Assembly: GCF_040784935.1 (NCBI RefSeq)
Contig: NZ_CP160680.1
Coordinates: 3,566,501-3,630,500, forward strand
DNA from: Lewinella sp. LCG006
GTDB taxonomy: Bacteria; Bacteroidota; Bacteroidia; Chitinophagales; Saprospiraceae
DNA: 64,000 nt
Reading direction: 5' to 3'
Shown here: positions 16,945 to 25,393 of the stretch, in pieces
Numbering within the stretch: position 1 is the stretch's first letter
Layout of the letters: each line of letters starts with the position of its first letter
Made by a program: the position numbers and the translations under genes
The notes under the pieces: generated by a model
Told to the model about the DNA's origin: nothing
What the model saw: the letters and a program-made list of their open reading frames with translations, nothing else
The model's database searches: none

Positions 16945-18750
16945 TTATTGCTTAACAATCCGCTTGATGGCCTTTCCGGCTTCAGTATGAATGGTTAAGA
17001 TCAAAATGCCTTGCGGTAAATTTGCAAGATCCAGGCGAGCGATATGGTTGTTGAATTCCAGATTTACGATTTGTAGTACTTGTCCGGTCACGTTGGTCAA
17101 TACGGCCTGATGAGGCTGCTGGCCTTCTGCTTCGTATTGGAGGTAGACGAATTCTCCAGCAGGGTTAGGGTACACCAAAAACTGGCTGGAAATTTCCGTT
17201 TCCTGTACACCTACCAGAATAATGTCATCACAGTTTTCATCCACGTCGTTGTTTGGAATTTCTTCTGCATCAGGATTGATGAGAGGGTTGGTATCATCAC
17301 AATCTTCGTCGGAGTTGAAACCATCCATGTCTTCGTCGATGATGAGGATTTCGTTATCACAGTTTTCGTCAATGTCATTGTTCGGAATCTCTTCCGCATC
17401 AGGGTTAATGGCGGCATTGAAATCGTCACAGTCATCAGCGATGCTGAAACCGTCCATGTCGGCATCAATAAAATTATTGTAGCGAACAATGGTCATGTCA
17501 TTCTGGGTGGTAGGCGTTGCAGAAGCTCCCACCAAAATCACCTTGCCATCGGGTTGTATAACGCTCCCATTGGCAAAGGCAAATAAGGTGGAGGTCAAGG
17601 TTCTTACGACACCATTTTCGCCCCAGGTAGAATCAGGTACTCCCATTGCATCAAAGCGAGCAGCAAGAAACTGGCGCGGACCACCCTGGAAGAAGGTACC
17701 ACCGCTTTCACCACTGGCAATGATTTTACCGTCAGGCTGCACCAAAATCGACAAGCCTCTGTCATTAATATCTACATCTACATAAGAAACACCGTTCGTG
17801 CCAAAATCAGCAACTGGCAAGCCGTTTTGGTCAAAAGCAGCAAGAACGAGATTGTCGCCCTGGTTGGTAGCGTTTTGTCCTGTAACCAGTATATTGCCAT
17901 TAGGGTGGATGGCCAAATCGAAGCCAGTACCCTGGTAAGGGGCTAATATTCCGCCGTCGGTACCAAAGCTTGTATCAAGACCGCTACCATCGTTGAGGAC
18001 TTTGTAAATAGAAACCCTATCCGATCCGGCAGGCTTAGCGCGGCCAGAAACAAGCAGGTGCCCGTCGGGCAAAATCTCCATACTGCGAATGTCGGTAATG
18101 ATAGAATCTGTATTCCATACAAAAGCACCATTGGTGCCAAAAGTACTGTCGACGACGCCAGCGGCGGTGAATTTGCCAACCACTGACCGATAGAAAGAGA
18201 ATCCAGGAATCTGGCTCACACCTCCTACGAAAATAGAACCATCCGCAGCGACTTCCAATGTACGCGCATAGTCCTGCATGGTGTCTATCGCCAGCGTAGC
18301 GATACCATCTGTTCCGAACATAGAATCGAGTACACCTTCGGCAGTTACTTTGTAGACGGCGATACTCAGGTTGTTGATGGTATTGGCATAATCACCAGCA
18401 ATCAGAAAGCTACCATCCTCCTGGAGGTCTAGGTCGTAAGGAATGTCTGATCCGGCAGGATTGTCAACAAAAAAGTAGCCGTTATTCGCAAAAGTAGAAT
18501 CAATGGTGCCGTCCTCCAACAGGCGGATCAGCTCTACATTGAGGTTGTTGGAGCCATAAGACCCTGAGGCCAGGACAACAATTTTGCCATCATTCTGAAC
18601 CACTACATCGTTTGCGGTTTCATTAGCTTCGATAAAATCCAGCAAAAGTACCCCTGTTTGGGCAAAGGTTGAGTCAAGCCCTCCGTCTTGCGCATTTGCG
18701 TTAAAGACCAGGCATCCGAGTAAAAAAGTAAACGTAAAAATCTTATTCAT
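16945..18750 (-). CDS. delta-60 repeat surface protein with MopE-like metal repeats and T9SS type A tail
   Basis: Start placed at 18750, which gives a clean signal peptide MNKIFTFTFLLGCLVFNANAQ; 601 residues. Residues about 22-430 contain at least seven delta-60 repeats (pattern LxxDGKIVVxG, e.g. VQNDGKIVVLASG, QPDGKIIASGES), expected to form a beta-propeller. Then come two near-identical acidic MopE-type units (DADMDGFSIADDCDD and DEDMDGFNSDEDCDD, each ending AEEIPNND-DENCD), likely calcium- or metal-binding. The last 80 residues are a type A T9SS sorting domain. Probably a cell-surface binding protein; no enzyme motif. Confidence 0.85.
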   Translation of the reverse strand: MNKIFTFTFLLGCLVFNANAQDGGLDSTFAQTGVLLLDFIEANETANDVVVQNDGKIVVLASGSYGSNNLNVELIRLLEDGTIDSTFANNGYFFVDNPAGSDIPYDLDLQEDGSFLIAGDYANTINNLSIAVYKVTAEGVLDSMFGTDGIATLAIDTMQDYARTLEVAADGSIFVGGVSQIPGFSFYRSVVGKFTAAGVVDSTFGTNGAFVWNTDSIITDIRSMEILPDGHLLVSGRAKPAGSDRVSIYKVLNDGSGLDTSFGTDGGILAPYQGTGFDLAIHPNGNILVTGQNATNQGDNLVLAAFDQNGLPVADFGTNGVSYVDVDINDRGLSILVQPDGKIIASGESGGTFFQGGPRQFLAARFDAMGVPDSTWGENGVVRTLTSTLFAFANGSVIQPDGKVILVGASATPTTQNDMTIVRYNNFIDADMDGFSIADDCDDFNAAINPDAEEIPNNDIDENCDNEILIIDEDMDGFNSDEDCDDTNPLINPDAEEIPNNDVDENCDDIILVGVQETEISSQFLVYPNPAGEFVYLQYEAEGQQPHQAVLTNVTGQVLQIVNLEFNNHIARLDLANLPQGILILTIHTEAGKAIKRIVKQ

Positions 18751-18777
18751 AACAATAGCTTCGATAGTGAACATTTT

Positions 18778-18809
18778 CAAGGCGATAGGTTTATTACCTA
18801 ATCGCCTTG
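18778..18809 (-). other. hairpin in the leader of the delta-60 gene
   Basis: CAAGGCGATAGGT (18778-18790) and ACCTAATCGCCTTG (18796-18809) pair with one bulge around a 5-nt loop, 28 bp before the start codon. There is no T-tract on the minus strand. It may stabilise the 5' leader. The 130 bp up to the divergent gene at 18940 are very AT-rich and must hold both promoters. Confidence 0.45.
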
Positions 18810-18939
18810 GCAAAGATCAGTGGCTCGAAGCGTTCAGAAAAATACAAAATTTCAAATTTTATTTTCTTTAAAAAATTTTATAAATATGTAAAAAGCTGTA
18901 TAATAGTAAGTAATAGTGTTATTAATAGTATAAAATATT

Positions 18940-20367
18940 TTGAAATCACTTCAGAAAACTAAGCTAGCACGCCAATTTAACTGCCTAAATTCTAAGGATC
19001 AGCAGCAATTTTTGTTGTTTGTAAGTTCTCCTTACTTCAATACTTACCAGCCTTTAGCAGATTTAGCAGCTTATCTACTCGGGCCTCCATGCTGCAATTG
19101 GGCCACCACTACGAAGCGGGATATTCATCGTGCGTTGTTTCGTAAGGAAGCCTACAATGAGGCCAAAATCAATGCCTTGATGACCAAGTTGTTGGCATTG
19201 TTAAGGCGCTTTCTTATTCATCATCAACTAGAGGAAAGACCGGAAGCCAAGGAATTTATGTTGCAAAACATGCTTCAGTATGGTATGCACGATTGGTTTG
19301 CCCAGGAATTTAAAAAAATGCCTAATTCGCAAACCGAGCAACAGCAAAAGCTGAACGAGCAACAAATTCACTGGTTGGACGATTTGGAAAAGACCATACC
19401 CAGTAATTTACTCCTGGAGAATATCTATCTGGCAGCACAAACTTTTTTCAAAAATAGCCTGGAGTATGCCTGCACCCTTGTGCAAAGAGCTCAAACCACC
19501 AATGCTGCCATTGATACCCAAGTGGTGACGAGCATCCACGATCAGCTTACTCATCAATGGCCTCAATTGCTGGAAATCCCCGTCATCCAATTGTATTATT
19601 ACAACTTAAAAGTAATTTGGGGTGAGGAACGAGAGGAAGCTTACCAGCAATTGAAGAGGGTATTCTACAAATTTACCCACAATTGGGAAGACAGAGATTT
19701 GTTCAATGCCTACCGAAGTATGCTCAACTTTTGCATTCGTAAAACCAATACTGGAGACAAGTACTTTCAGCACGAAACACTGAATATCTATAAGTTCATT
19801 ATTGACAGAAAGCACATTCTGAAAAATGGTCAGCTCAAGCAGGTCTCTTATAACAATGTTATCTCCCTAGCTTGCCTTGAAAAAGAGTTTTCGTGGGCAA
19901 AAGATTTCGCGGAAAAATTTAAAAGCTACCTTGCTGAGGATGTTCAAAAAAATGCCTATTTCTTTAATTTTATGAACATCTACTATCATGAAGAAGACTA
20001 CGATTCCTCTTTGGGGATTATGCAAAAAGTGAATTTCACCAGCGTCTACTACCAGGCCAAGACCAAAATTATTCAGCTAAAAATTTATTACGAACTAGCA
20101 GAGTGGCTGCTACTGGATGCAGCACTCAATAGCTTCCGTTTATTTCTTTTGCGGACCAAGAAATCGGGGCTGCATACTCAAGAGTTGCTGAGTTTTGCAA
20201 AAATCCTACGGCAGTTGGCAAAAATCCGAGAGCAAAAACCCTTTATTCCCTCAACGGAACTCACCCGACGCTTGGCAGCGCTGGAAGAGAAAATAACCAC
20301 TTCCCCAAAAAACATTTTTGACCAGCGTTGGCTGCTGCTAAAAATCTCTGAGCAAAGTCAGGGGTAG
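18940..20367 (+). CDS. conserved hypothetical all-helical protein
   Basis: 475 residues from a TTG start; no ATG lies near the N-terminus. The opening (LARQFNCLNSKDQQQFLLFVSSPYFN) resembles a family of unknown function I associate with Saprospiraceae, which starts with a conserved rule about a short helical repeat and SPYFN. The whole protein looks alpha-helical, TPR-like, with many Leu/Gln/Tyr and no signal peptide, so cytosolic. Divergent from the delta-60 gene and monocistronic. No catalytic motif is visible and no function is proposed. Confidence 0.7.
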   Translation: MKSLQKTKLARQFNCLNSKDQQQFLLFVSSPYFNTYQPLADLAAYLLGPPCCNWATTTKRDIHRALFRKEAYNEAKINALMTKLLALLRRFLIHHQLEERPEAKEFMLQNMLQYGMHDWFAQEFKKMPNSQTEQQQKLNEQQIHWLDDLEKTIPSNLLLENIYLAAQTFFKNSLEYACTLVQRAQTTNAAIDTQVVTSIHDQLTHQWPQLLEIPVIQLYYYNLKVIWGEEREEAYQQLKRVFYKFTHNWEDRDLFNAYRSMLNFCIRKTNTGDKYFQHETLNIYKFIIDRKHILKNGQLKQVSYNNVISLACLEKEFSWAKDFAEKFKSYLAEDVQKNAYFFNFMNIYYHEEDYDSSLGIMQKVNFTSVYYQAKTKIIQLKIYYELAEWLLLDAALNSFRLFLLRTKKSGLHTQELLSFAKILRQLAKIREQKPFIPSTELTRRLAALEEKITTSPKNIFDQRWLLLKISEQSQG

Positions 20368-20390
20368 CTACTTATTACAGGGAGATTTTT

Positions 20391-20432
20391 GAACCATGTA
20401 AGGGAATAGAAGGGCAAGTACGTTTTTTGAGG
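20391..20432. repeat. left half of palindromic repeat family A
   Basis: GAACCATGTAAGGGAATA and the following AAGTACGTTTTTT match the left arm and loop of the copies at 5258 and 38821; no matching right arm follows. It sits just after the stop at 20367. Confidence 0.55.
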
Positions 20433-20443
20433 GGAGAGGTGTT

Positions 20444-20487
20444 TTTATCCCGCCGCGATTGATTCTACTGCTGGGGGGCGGGATAAA
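20444..20487. terminator. hairpin between convergent genes
   Basis: TTTATCCCGCC (20444-20454) and GGCGGGATAAA (20477-20487) form an 11-bp perfect stem with a 22-nt loop between the helical-protein gene and copB. It is probably a two-way terminator. Confidence 0.5.
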
Positions 20488-20556
20488 TCTCGCGATACAA
20501 TAAACCATCGAACAACCAACCTTCAACCCTCACATCTTTAAAACTTCCGACTTCCT

Positions 20557-22581
20557 TCACCCCATCTCCCTTCTCAATAATTGTGCATTCACCGCACAAA
20601 TCACCGTACTCAGGCTCATCAAGGCGGCCCCGAAGGCTGGGCTGATCATCAAGCCAGGAATAAAACCGGTGGCTAGTGGCATGGCGATCACGTTGTAGCC
20701 AGTGGCCCAACCCAGGTTTTGAATCATCTTTCGGTAGGTCGCTTTTCCGAAAAGGAGTAAGTTGACGATGTCTTTGGGGTCACTGTTCACCAAGATAATA
20801 TCGGCGGTTTCGGCGGCGACATCCGTACCGGTTCCAATTGCAATGCCGACCTCGGCTTGTGCCAATGCTGGTGCATCATTGATGCCATCTCCAGTCATGG
20901 CCACAAATTCTCCGGCGGCTTGGAGCTCTTTTACTTTGTCTTGTTTGGCTTCGGGTAATACCTCCGCGAGGTACTCGTCCATCCCCAGTTCTTTTGCTAC
21001 TGCTGCGGCTACTTTTTCGTTGTCGCCTGTGAGCAGGAAGCATTTGATGCCGTTTTTCTGGAGGGTTTGAATAGCTTCGGAAGAACTTTCCCTGATTTGA
21101 TCGGCGAAGGTGATGAAGCCTACCAGCTGTTCCTCAATGATGATAAAGATTTTTGTTTCAGTACCATCTTCTGCTGTTTCGTTTGGAGCCGTTATGTCTA
21201 GTTTTTTTAACAACAAATACCCTCCTGCTTTGACGGTTTTTCCTTCTACCACAGCACTCACGCCGACACCAGATTGGTAGTTGAAATCTTTACTCTCGGG
21301 CACTTTCAGGTTTTCTTCTTCCGCTTTACGTTGCAAGCCTTTGGCAATATGATGTTCTGACGAACTTTCGGCTGCGGCGGCGTAATTCAAAATCGCCTGC
21401 TCATCGTAGGTTTCATTTAAACTCACGATGCGTACCACTTCATGCGAGCCCTTGGTGAGGGTGCCCGTTTTGTCAAATAGGATGGTCGTAATTTTTCGGG
21501 CATTTTCAAAGGCGGTACGATTGCGAATGAGTAGGCCGTTTTTAGCGGAAACGCTGGTAGAGATCGCCGCTACCAGTGGAATAGCCAAACCTAGTGCATG
21601 CGGACAACAGATCACCATCACGGTCACCATTCGCTCCAGAGCAAAGGAGAGTTCACGCCCCAGCAACAGCCATACGATGAAGGTTCCAAAACCTGCCGTA
21701 AGTGCAATGATGGTTAGCCAAAAGGCTGCCCGATCCGCCAGGCGCTGGGTTTTCGATTTTTGCCCTTGGGCTTCCTGTACCATATTGATGACCTGCGAGA
21801 GGTAGGTGTCGTCGCCAATGCCTTTTACTTCCACTTTGATGGCGCCGCTACCGTTGATAGCGCCACCGATAACTTTCTGTCCTTTGGTTTTCGTCACGGG
21901 CTTACTTTCGCCGGTTAGCATACTTTCGTTGAGGTCACTTTCACCTTCGGTGATGACGCCGTCGGCAGGTACTTTTTCGCCGGGTTTGATAAGGATAATG
22001 TTTCCTTGTTCCAATTCGCTGACTTTCACTTTCTTAATGTGGTCACCGTGGACTAAGTTGGCTTCGTCAGGCATCAAGGCTGCTAGTGCTTCCAGGGCTT
22101 TGCTCGCTCCTAATATCGACCGCATTTCAATCCAGTGCCCTACCAACATCACCACAATCAATGTCGCCAGTTCCCAAAAAAAGGTTTTGCCTTCCAGCCC
22201 AAAAACCACCGCAGAGCTATACAGGTAAGCCGCAGAAATAGCCACCGCAATCAGGGTCATCATCCCCGGTGACTTCTTCTTCAGTTCGTCTACCAGGCCT
22301 TTCAAGAAGGGCCAACCACCATAAAAGTAAATGATGCTTGACAAGGCGAAAAGCACATAACGATCTCCGTTGAAGGACCAGCTAAGCCCGAGTAGGTTTT
22401 GGATCATTGGAGCCAGTAGTAGCACGGGTAAGGTCAATACCAGTGAGACCCAAAAGCGACGCTTGAAATCTTTAATCATCATGCGGTGATGATCCTGATG
22501 GTTGTGGTGTTGAGCATGATCCTCGTGACCTTTTTGATCGTGCTCGTGGTGCTGATCATTATGGTGTTGATGCTTTTTCAT
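20557..22581 (-). CDS. copB: CopB-type copper-translocating P1B ATPase
   Basis: Start placed at 22581 (MKKHQHH); 674 residues. The N-terminus is a His-rich tract (about 15 His in the first 45 residues) in place of CxxC domains. The metal-site motif in the membrane is CPH (VICCPHALGLAIPLV), the mark of the P1B-3 CopB group that exports Cu(II)/Cu(I) or silver. Other landmarks: MLTGESKPV (actuator), FDKTGTLTKG (phosphorylated Asp), an SEHHIAKG HP-type loop and MTGDGINDAPAL. It sits in the inner membrane. The neighbouring Cus-type operon and heavy-metal-binding lipoprotein make copper the likely substrate. An upstream ATG at 22602 is possible but less convincing. Confidence 0.9.
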   Translation of the reverse strand: MKKHQHHNDQHHEHDQKGHEDHAQHHNHQDHHRMMIKDFKRRFWVSLVLTLPVLLLAPMIQNLLGLSWSFNGDRYVLFALSSIIYFYGGWPFLKGLVDELKKKSPGMMTLIAVAISAAYLYSSAVVFGLEGKTFFWELATLIVVMLVGHWIEMRSILGASKALEALAALMPDEANLVHGDHIKKVKVSELEQGNIILIKPGEKVPADGVITEGESDLNESMLTGESKPVTKTKGQKVIGGAINGSGAIKVEVKGIGDDTYLSQVINMVQEAQGQKSKTQRLADRAAFWLTIIALTAGFGTFIVWLLLGRELSFALERMVTVMVICCPHALGLAIPLVAAISTSVSAKNGLLIRNRTAFENARKITTILFDKTGTLTKGSHEVVRIVSLNETYDEQAILNYAAAAESSSEHHIAKGLQRKAEEENLKVPESKDFNYQSGVGVSAVVEGKTVKAGGYLLLKKLDITAPNETAEDGTETKIFIIIEEQLVGFITFADQIRESSSEAIQTLQKNGIKCFLLTGDNEKVAAAVAKELGMDEYLAEVLPEAKQDKVKELQAAGEFVAMTGDGINDAPALAQAEVGIAIGTGTDVAAETADIILVNSDPKDIVNLLLFGKATYRKMIQNLGWATGYNVIAMPLATGFIPGLMISPAFGAALMSLSTVICAVNAQLLRREMG

Positions 22582-22623
22582 TGGTAGTTTTAATTTAATC
22601 AAGTATGAGGCGGTCAGACCTTT

Positions 22624-22827
22624 CTAATCGGTTTGTTCCAAACGCTGGATGATGTTTTGGTAAATATCACAGCGTACATGATCACAAAGGAGGTGGCCAT
22701 CTTGATGGCAAGTTTCAAGTAGTTGTTCCTACTGTCTTTGGCTTGTAAACGAGAAGGTTATTGGATAATGCTTGTTATTACTGTAATCGGTCACTACGCT
22801 ACAAATGTTCGCTTGATGTTTTGCCAT
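22624..22827 (-). pseudogene. Cys/His-rich small protein gene interrupted by an in-frame TAG
   Basis: Reading the minus strand from ATG at 22827 gives MAKHQANICSVVTDYSNNKH and onward for 32 codons. An amber codon follows at 22731-22729, then without any frame change EQLLETCHQDGHLLCDHVRC and a final LEQTD before TAG at 22624. The second half has a CH-x(5)-H-x(2)-C-x-H-x(2)-C pattern that looks metal-binding. It lies 43 bp upstream of copB on the same strand, so it may have been a copper accessory or sensor protein. A single CAG-to-TAG change would explain the break. I do not recognise the family. Confidence 0.45.
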
Positions 22828-22874
22828 TTCTAAGTGTTGCCTTATTAACATTAAAAGTACCAATCAAAACGTGT

Positions 22875-23095
22875 CCCGATAGATTAGAGATGATCGTATC
22901 GGTTGCGCAAGGCGTAGCCTGAAGCGCGCCAGACGGAGGAGGACGAGCTACTCCGTAGGGCAGGGTTTCATACCTTGCACGTAGGAGCAGCGGATAGCCC
23001 GGTGCCGTATTGGTGTTTGCAATGCAACGACAATACCAGCATGGCCCCCAGAACTACTTAAACGCAACGGCAATCTAAACTTGTGTGGATTTTAG
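22875..23095. other. GC-richer non-coding stretch, possible dispersed repeat or RNA
   Basis: Between copB's broken upstream gene and the DUF457-type gene lies about 220 bp with no ORF and a base composition unlike its AT-rich flanks. It contains CGGATAGCCCGGTGCCG, whose complement CGGCACCGGGCTATCCG I associate with intergenic repeats in other Bacteroidota. No clear terminator or tRNA fold was found. Confidence 0.3.
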
Positions 23096-23105
23096 GCACA
23101 GTACC

Positions 23106-24074
23106 CTACTCTTTCGGGTGCATACCCGTACTCAACTCATAGCCACCACCCATTTCGGGCACGATCTGGAAATAGAAGGCCGTAGGTGCTTTGTAATCAC
23201 CAAAATGCCTTACTCCTTGCATATCGCATTGCATATTGTATACCCGGATCGTGCGACCCTCCTGAGCAACGGTGTAAAACCCCTGGGCAAACCATTTCAT
23301 CCGGTCGGCCAGTTCGGGGTCTACTCCTTCGAGAAGTTGTTCATTGATGGGAAAGGACTCGAACGCAATAGTATTTCCAGAGAGCATCGAATACTTGCCG
23401 ATATGGAGTTGCTCGCCGTCGTTGGCCACACCGTACCAGGTCGTATTTCCTACTTTCACGGGTACGGTGAGCAATTTCTCAAATTTAATATCCTGTTCGG
23501 CCAAAGCCGCCGCAAATACGTTCTCGATGTGTGCTTTATTGGCCAAGGTAAACAACAGATAAGCCGTACTCACCAGCAAGCCCAGCTGGTTAGGTAGCGC
23601 CCTGCGTTTGGCATCCGGCGCAAAGCGAAAAACACTAAGGAGTACCCCTGCCAATAGCGGCACGGTATAAAATGGATCCACAATATTGATACTGTCAAAA
23701 GACACCCGCCAGTCGGTAAACGGCAGAAAAAGCTGCGTGCCGTAAGTCGTAAAAGCATCCAGCAGCACATGGGTAAACAAGCCGAGGAAGCTCAGCAACC
23801 ACAGCCGCCAATAAGCTTCCGCTTTGGTTACCTTGAGGTGACTCAGAAGGTAAGCGATCAGCAGTGCCCCGAGGAGACAAAACAGTATCGAGTGACTGTA
23901 GCCCCGGTGAATACTGATGTTTTCCAGTGGTGAAAAAAAAGGCGTCAGCAAAACGTCCAGGTCAGGAATAGTGCCAATGGCGGCACCGATCAAGGCCGCT
24001 TTACCACCAATTTTCTTACCCAGTATTGCTTCGCCAACCGCAGCGCCTAAGGCTGCTTGTGTTAAAGAGTCCAT
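23106..24074 (-). CDS. membrane-bound metal-dependent hydrolase (YdjM/DUF457 family)
   Basis: I start it at 24074 (MDSLTQAALGAAVGEAILG); an earlier ATG at 24095 would overlap the upstream gene by 16 bp. 322 residues. The N-terminus matches the YdjM family: DSLTQAALGAAVG, IGTIPDLDVLL, and HRGYSHSILF, with His/Asp residues thought to bind metal, plus four hydrophobic segments up to about residue 165 (LLSFLGLFTHVLLDAFTTYG). The C-terminal 150 residues are soluble. Members are inner-membrane proteins with hydrolase-like signatures; the E. coli homologue is LexA-regulated. It is translationally close to the sialidase-like lipoprotein gene. Confidence 0.8.
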   Translation of the reverse strand: MDSLTQAALGAAVGEAILGKKIGGKAALIGAAIGTIPDLDVLLTPFFSPLENISIHRGYSHSILFCLLGALLIAYLLSHLKVTKAEAYWRLWLLSFLGLFTHVLLDAFTTYGTQLFLPFTDWRVSFDSINIVDPFYTVPLLAGVLLSVFRFAPDAKRRALPNQLGLLVSTAYLLFTLANKAHIENVFAAALAEQDIKFEKLLTVPVKVGNTTWYGVANDGEQLHIGKYSMLSGNTIAFESFPINEQLLEGVDPELADRMKWFAQGFYTVAQEGRTIRVYNMQCDMQGVRHFGDYKAPTAFYFQIVPEMGGGYELSTGMHPKE

Positions 24075-24079
24075 AGCGC

Positions 24080-25333
24080 TTACTTGTTTTTCCATTCCAC
24101 CACGCCTGAAACTACCCGCGTGAGGCTATCCACCTGGGTATAGGCAAAGTAGACTTTGTCATCGTGCATGGTGATCACCGGAAAGCCGCTCTGCCGCGAA
24201 GCTTCCACTTCAGCGAGCACCAGTTCTTCTTCCTTTTCGCCTTGGAGGCTGACGCGTGCCAGGCGGATTTCTGCCGCTTCTTCGGTCTGTTCCACCCAGG
24301 TGAGTATCAATTTTTGGTCTTTCGTGAAAGCCAAGCCAACCCGACCTAGTGGTAAGCCATGGTCTATACGGATGGGCTCACTAAAGTTGGCCCCCTGATC
24401 GGTAGAGCAGGCTATTTTTACTTCCCCTTTACCTTCGGGAGCCGTAAACCAGGCTACGGCGACGTTGTTTCCTTGGGCTTTGATGACGGGGCCATTGACG
24501 GGGCAGCCCGCTATTTTCCAGTTATCCTGGTGAACTGCGGTGGGTGCTTGCCACTGGCCAGCTACCTGGCGTACGATGTAAATGTCTCGGATTTCTTCTT
24601 CGGAACGATCGCGATAAGCCACAATGGGCCCATTGGGGGTGAGTGCTGCACTGGTCTGGCAACAATCACAAACCCTAGCGTCTAATTCGGCTTCTTGACT
24701 AAGCGCCCCAGCGGGGTCAACAACCGCCGCGCGGAGGGTCATGGCACCGCCGTGGCCATGGCCGTGATCGTCGGAAGGGGCTTCGTGTTCGTCGCCCTTG
24801 GTATTGCGTCCATCCAACCAGGTGACGAATACCTGCTGCTCAGAAATGGGGAGCATACTCACAAAACCGTGTTCAGCCGCGATGCTATCGCGATGCGGGA
24901 TGAAAGAAGGCGACCAAGTCTGTCCGCCATCCTGTGACTGTGAGAGGTGAACGTCGTAATCGTAGGTTCCTTCGGCGCGCATTTGCAACCAGTGGGCTAC
25001 CATTTTTTGGTCGTTACCTGGGTAGGTCACCAAGGCAGGAAAGTCGGCCCAATTGACGAACCAATCTGCACCTTGGGCAATTTCCTGAGGCGTACCCCAC
25101 TGTCCATCTTCCAGGCGCGCGAAGCGCAGGGCGTCGGTGCTGTCGTTGAGAAATTCTACCCAAGAGAGGTATACTTCTCCGTTGGAAGAGGTAAACAAGC
25201 GGCCTTCGCCACCTTCCTGGCAGGGTGTGGCCAGGGATTGGATGACTGGAGAGGTTGACGCTTTCTGTGTTGGTTCTGACTGGCAGGCCCAAACTAAAAG
25301 GAGGGTACAAGTGTAGATAGTGGTTCTTAACAT
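24080..25333 (-). CDS. sialidase-fold (BNR-repeat) lipoprotein
   Basis: 417 residues. The lipobox LLLVWAC marks Cys17 as the lipidated residue. The body is a beta-propeller with Asp-box/BNR motifs (SQDGGQTWSPSF, STDQGANFSEP). A DARVCDCCQTSAAL segment, conserved in a subgroup of sialidase-like proteins, is present, and a His/Asp stretch (SDDHGHGHGG) is inserted between blades. Canonical sialidase Arg triad and Tyr/Glu are not obvious, so true sialidase activity is uncertain. The CDCC and His stretches could bind metal. It is followed directly by the YdjM-type gene. Confidence 0.75.
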   Translation of the reverse strand: MLRTTIYTCTLLLVWACQSEPTQKASTSPVIQSLATPCQEGGEGRLFTSSNGEVYLSWVEFLNDSTDALRFARLEDGQWGTPQEIAQGADWFVNWADFPALVTYPGNDQKMVAHWLQMRAEGTYDYDVHLSQSQDGGQTWSPSFIPHRDSIAAEHGFVSMLPISEQQVFVTWLDGRNTKGDEHEAPSDDHGHGHGGAMTLRAAVVDPAGALSQEAELDARVCDCCQTSAALTPNGPIVAYRDRSEEEIRDIYIVRQVAGQWQAPTAVHQDNWKIAGCPVNGPVIKAQGNNVAVAWFTAPEGKGEVKIACSTDQGANFSEPIRIDHGLPLGRVGLAFTKDQKLILTWVEQTEEAAEIRLARVSLQGEKEEELVLAEVEASRQSGFPVITMHDDKVYFAYTQVDSLTRVVSGVVEWKNK

Positions 25334-25350
25334 GACATATCGGATTATTA

Positions 25351-25389
25351 GAGCGTGTTAGGAAAAAACTCCCAACACGCTCTTTTTTT
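25351..25389. terminator. hairpin between two minus-strand genes
   Basis: GAGCGTGTT (25351-25359) and AACACGCTC (25374-25382) form a 9-bp stem, with a T7 run on the plus side. It probably ends transcripts from the upstream T9SS protein gene, although the T-tract favours plus-strand reading. Confidence 0.5.
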
Positions 25390-25393
25390 AATA

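Noticed and set aside
22729-22731. TAG read as pyrrolysine in the mini-gene before copB
   Set aside because: Pyrrolysine is not expected in Bacteroidota and no supporting element is present; a nonsense change or error is simpler.
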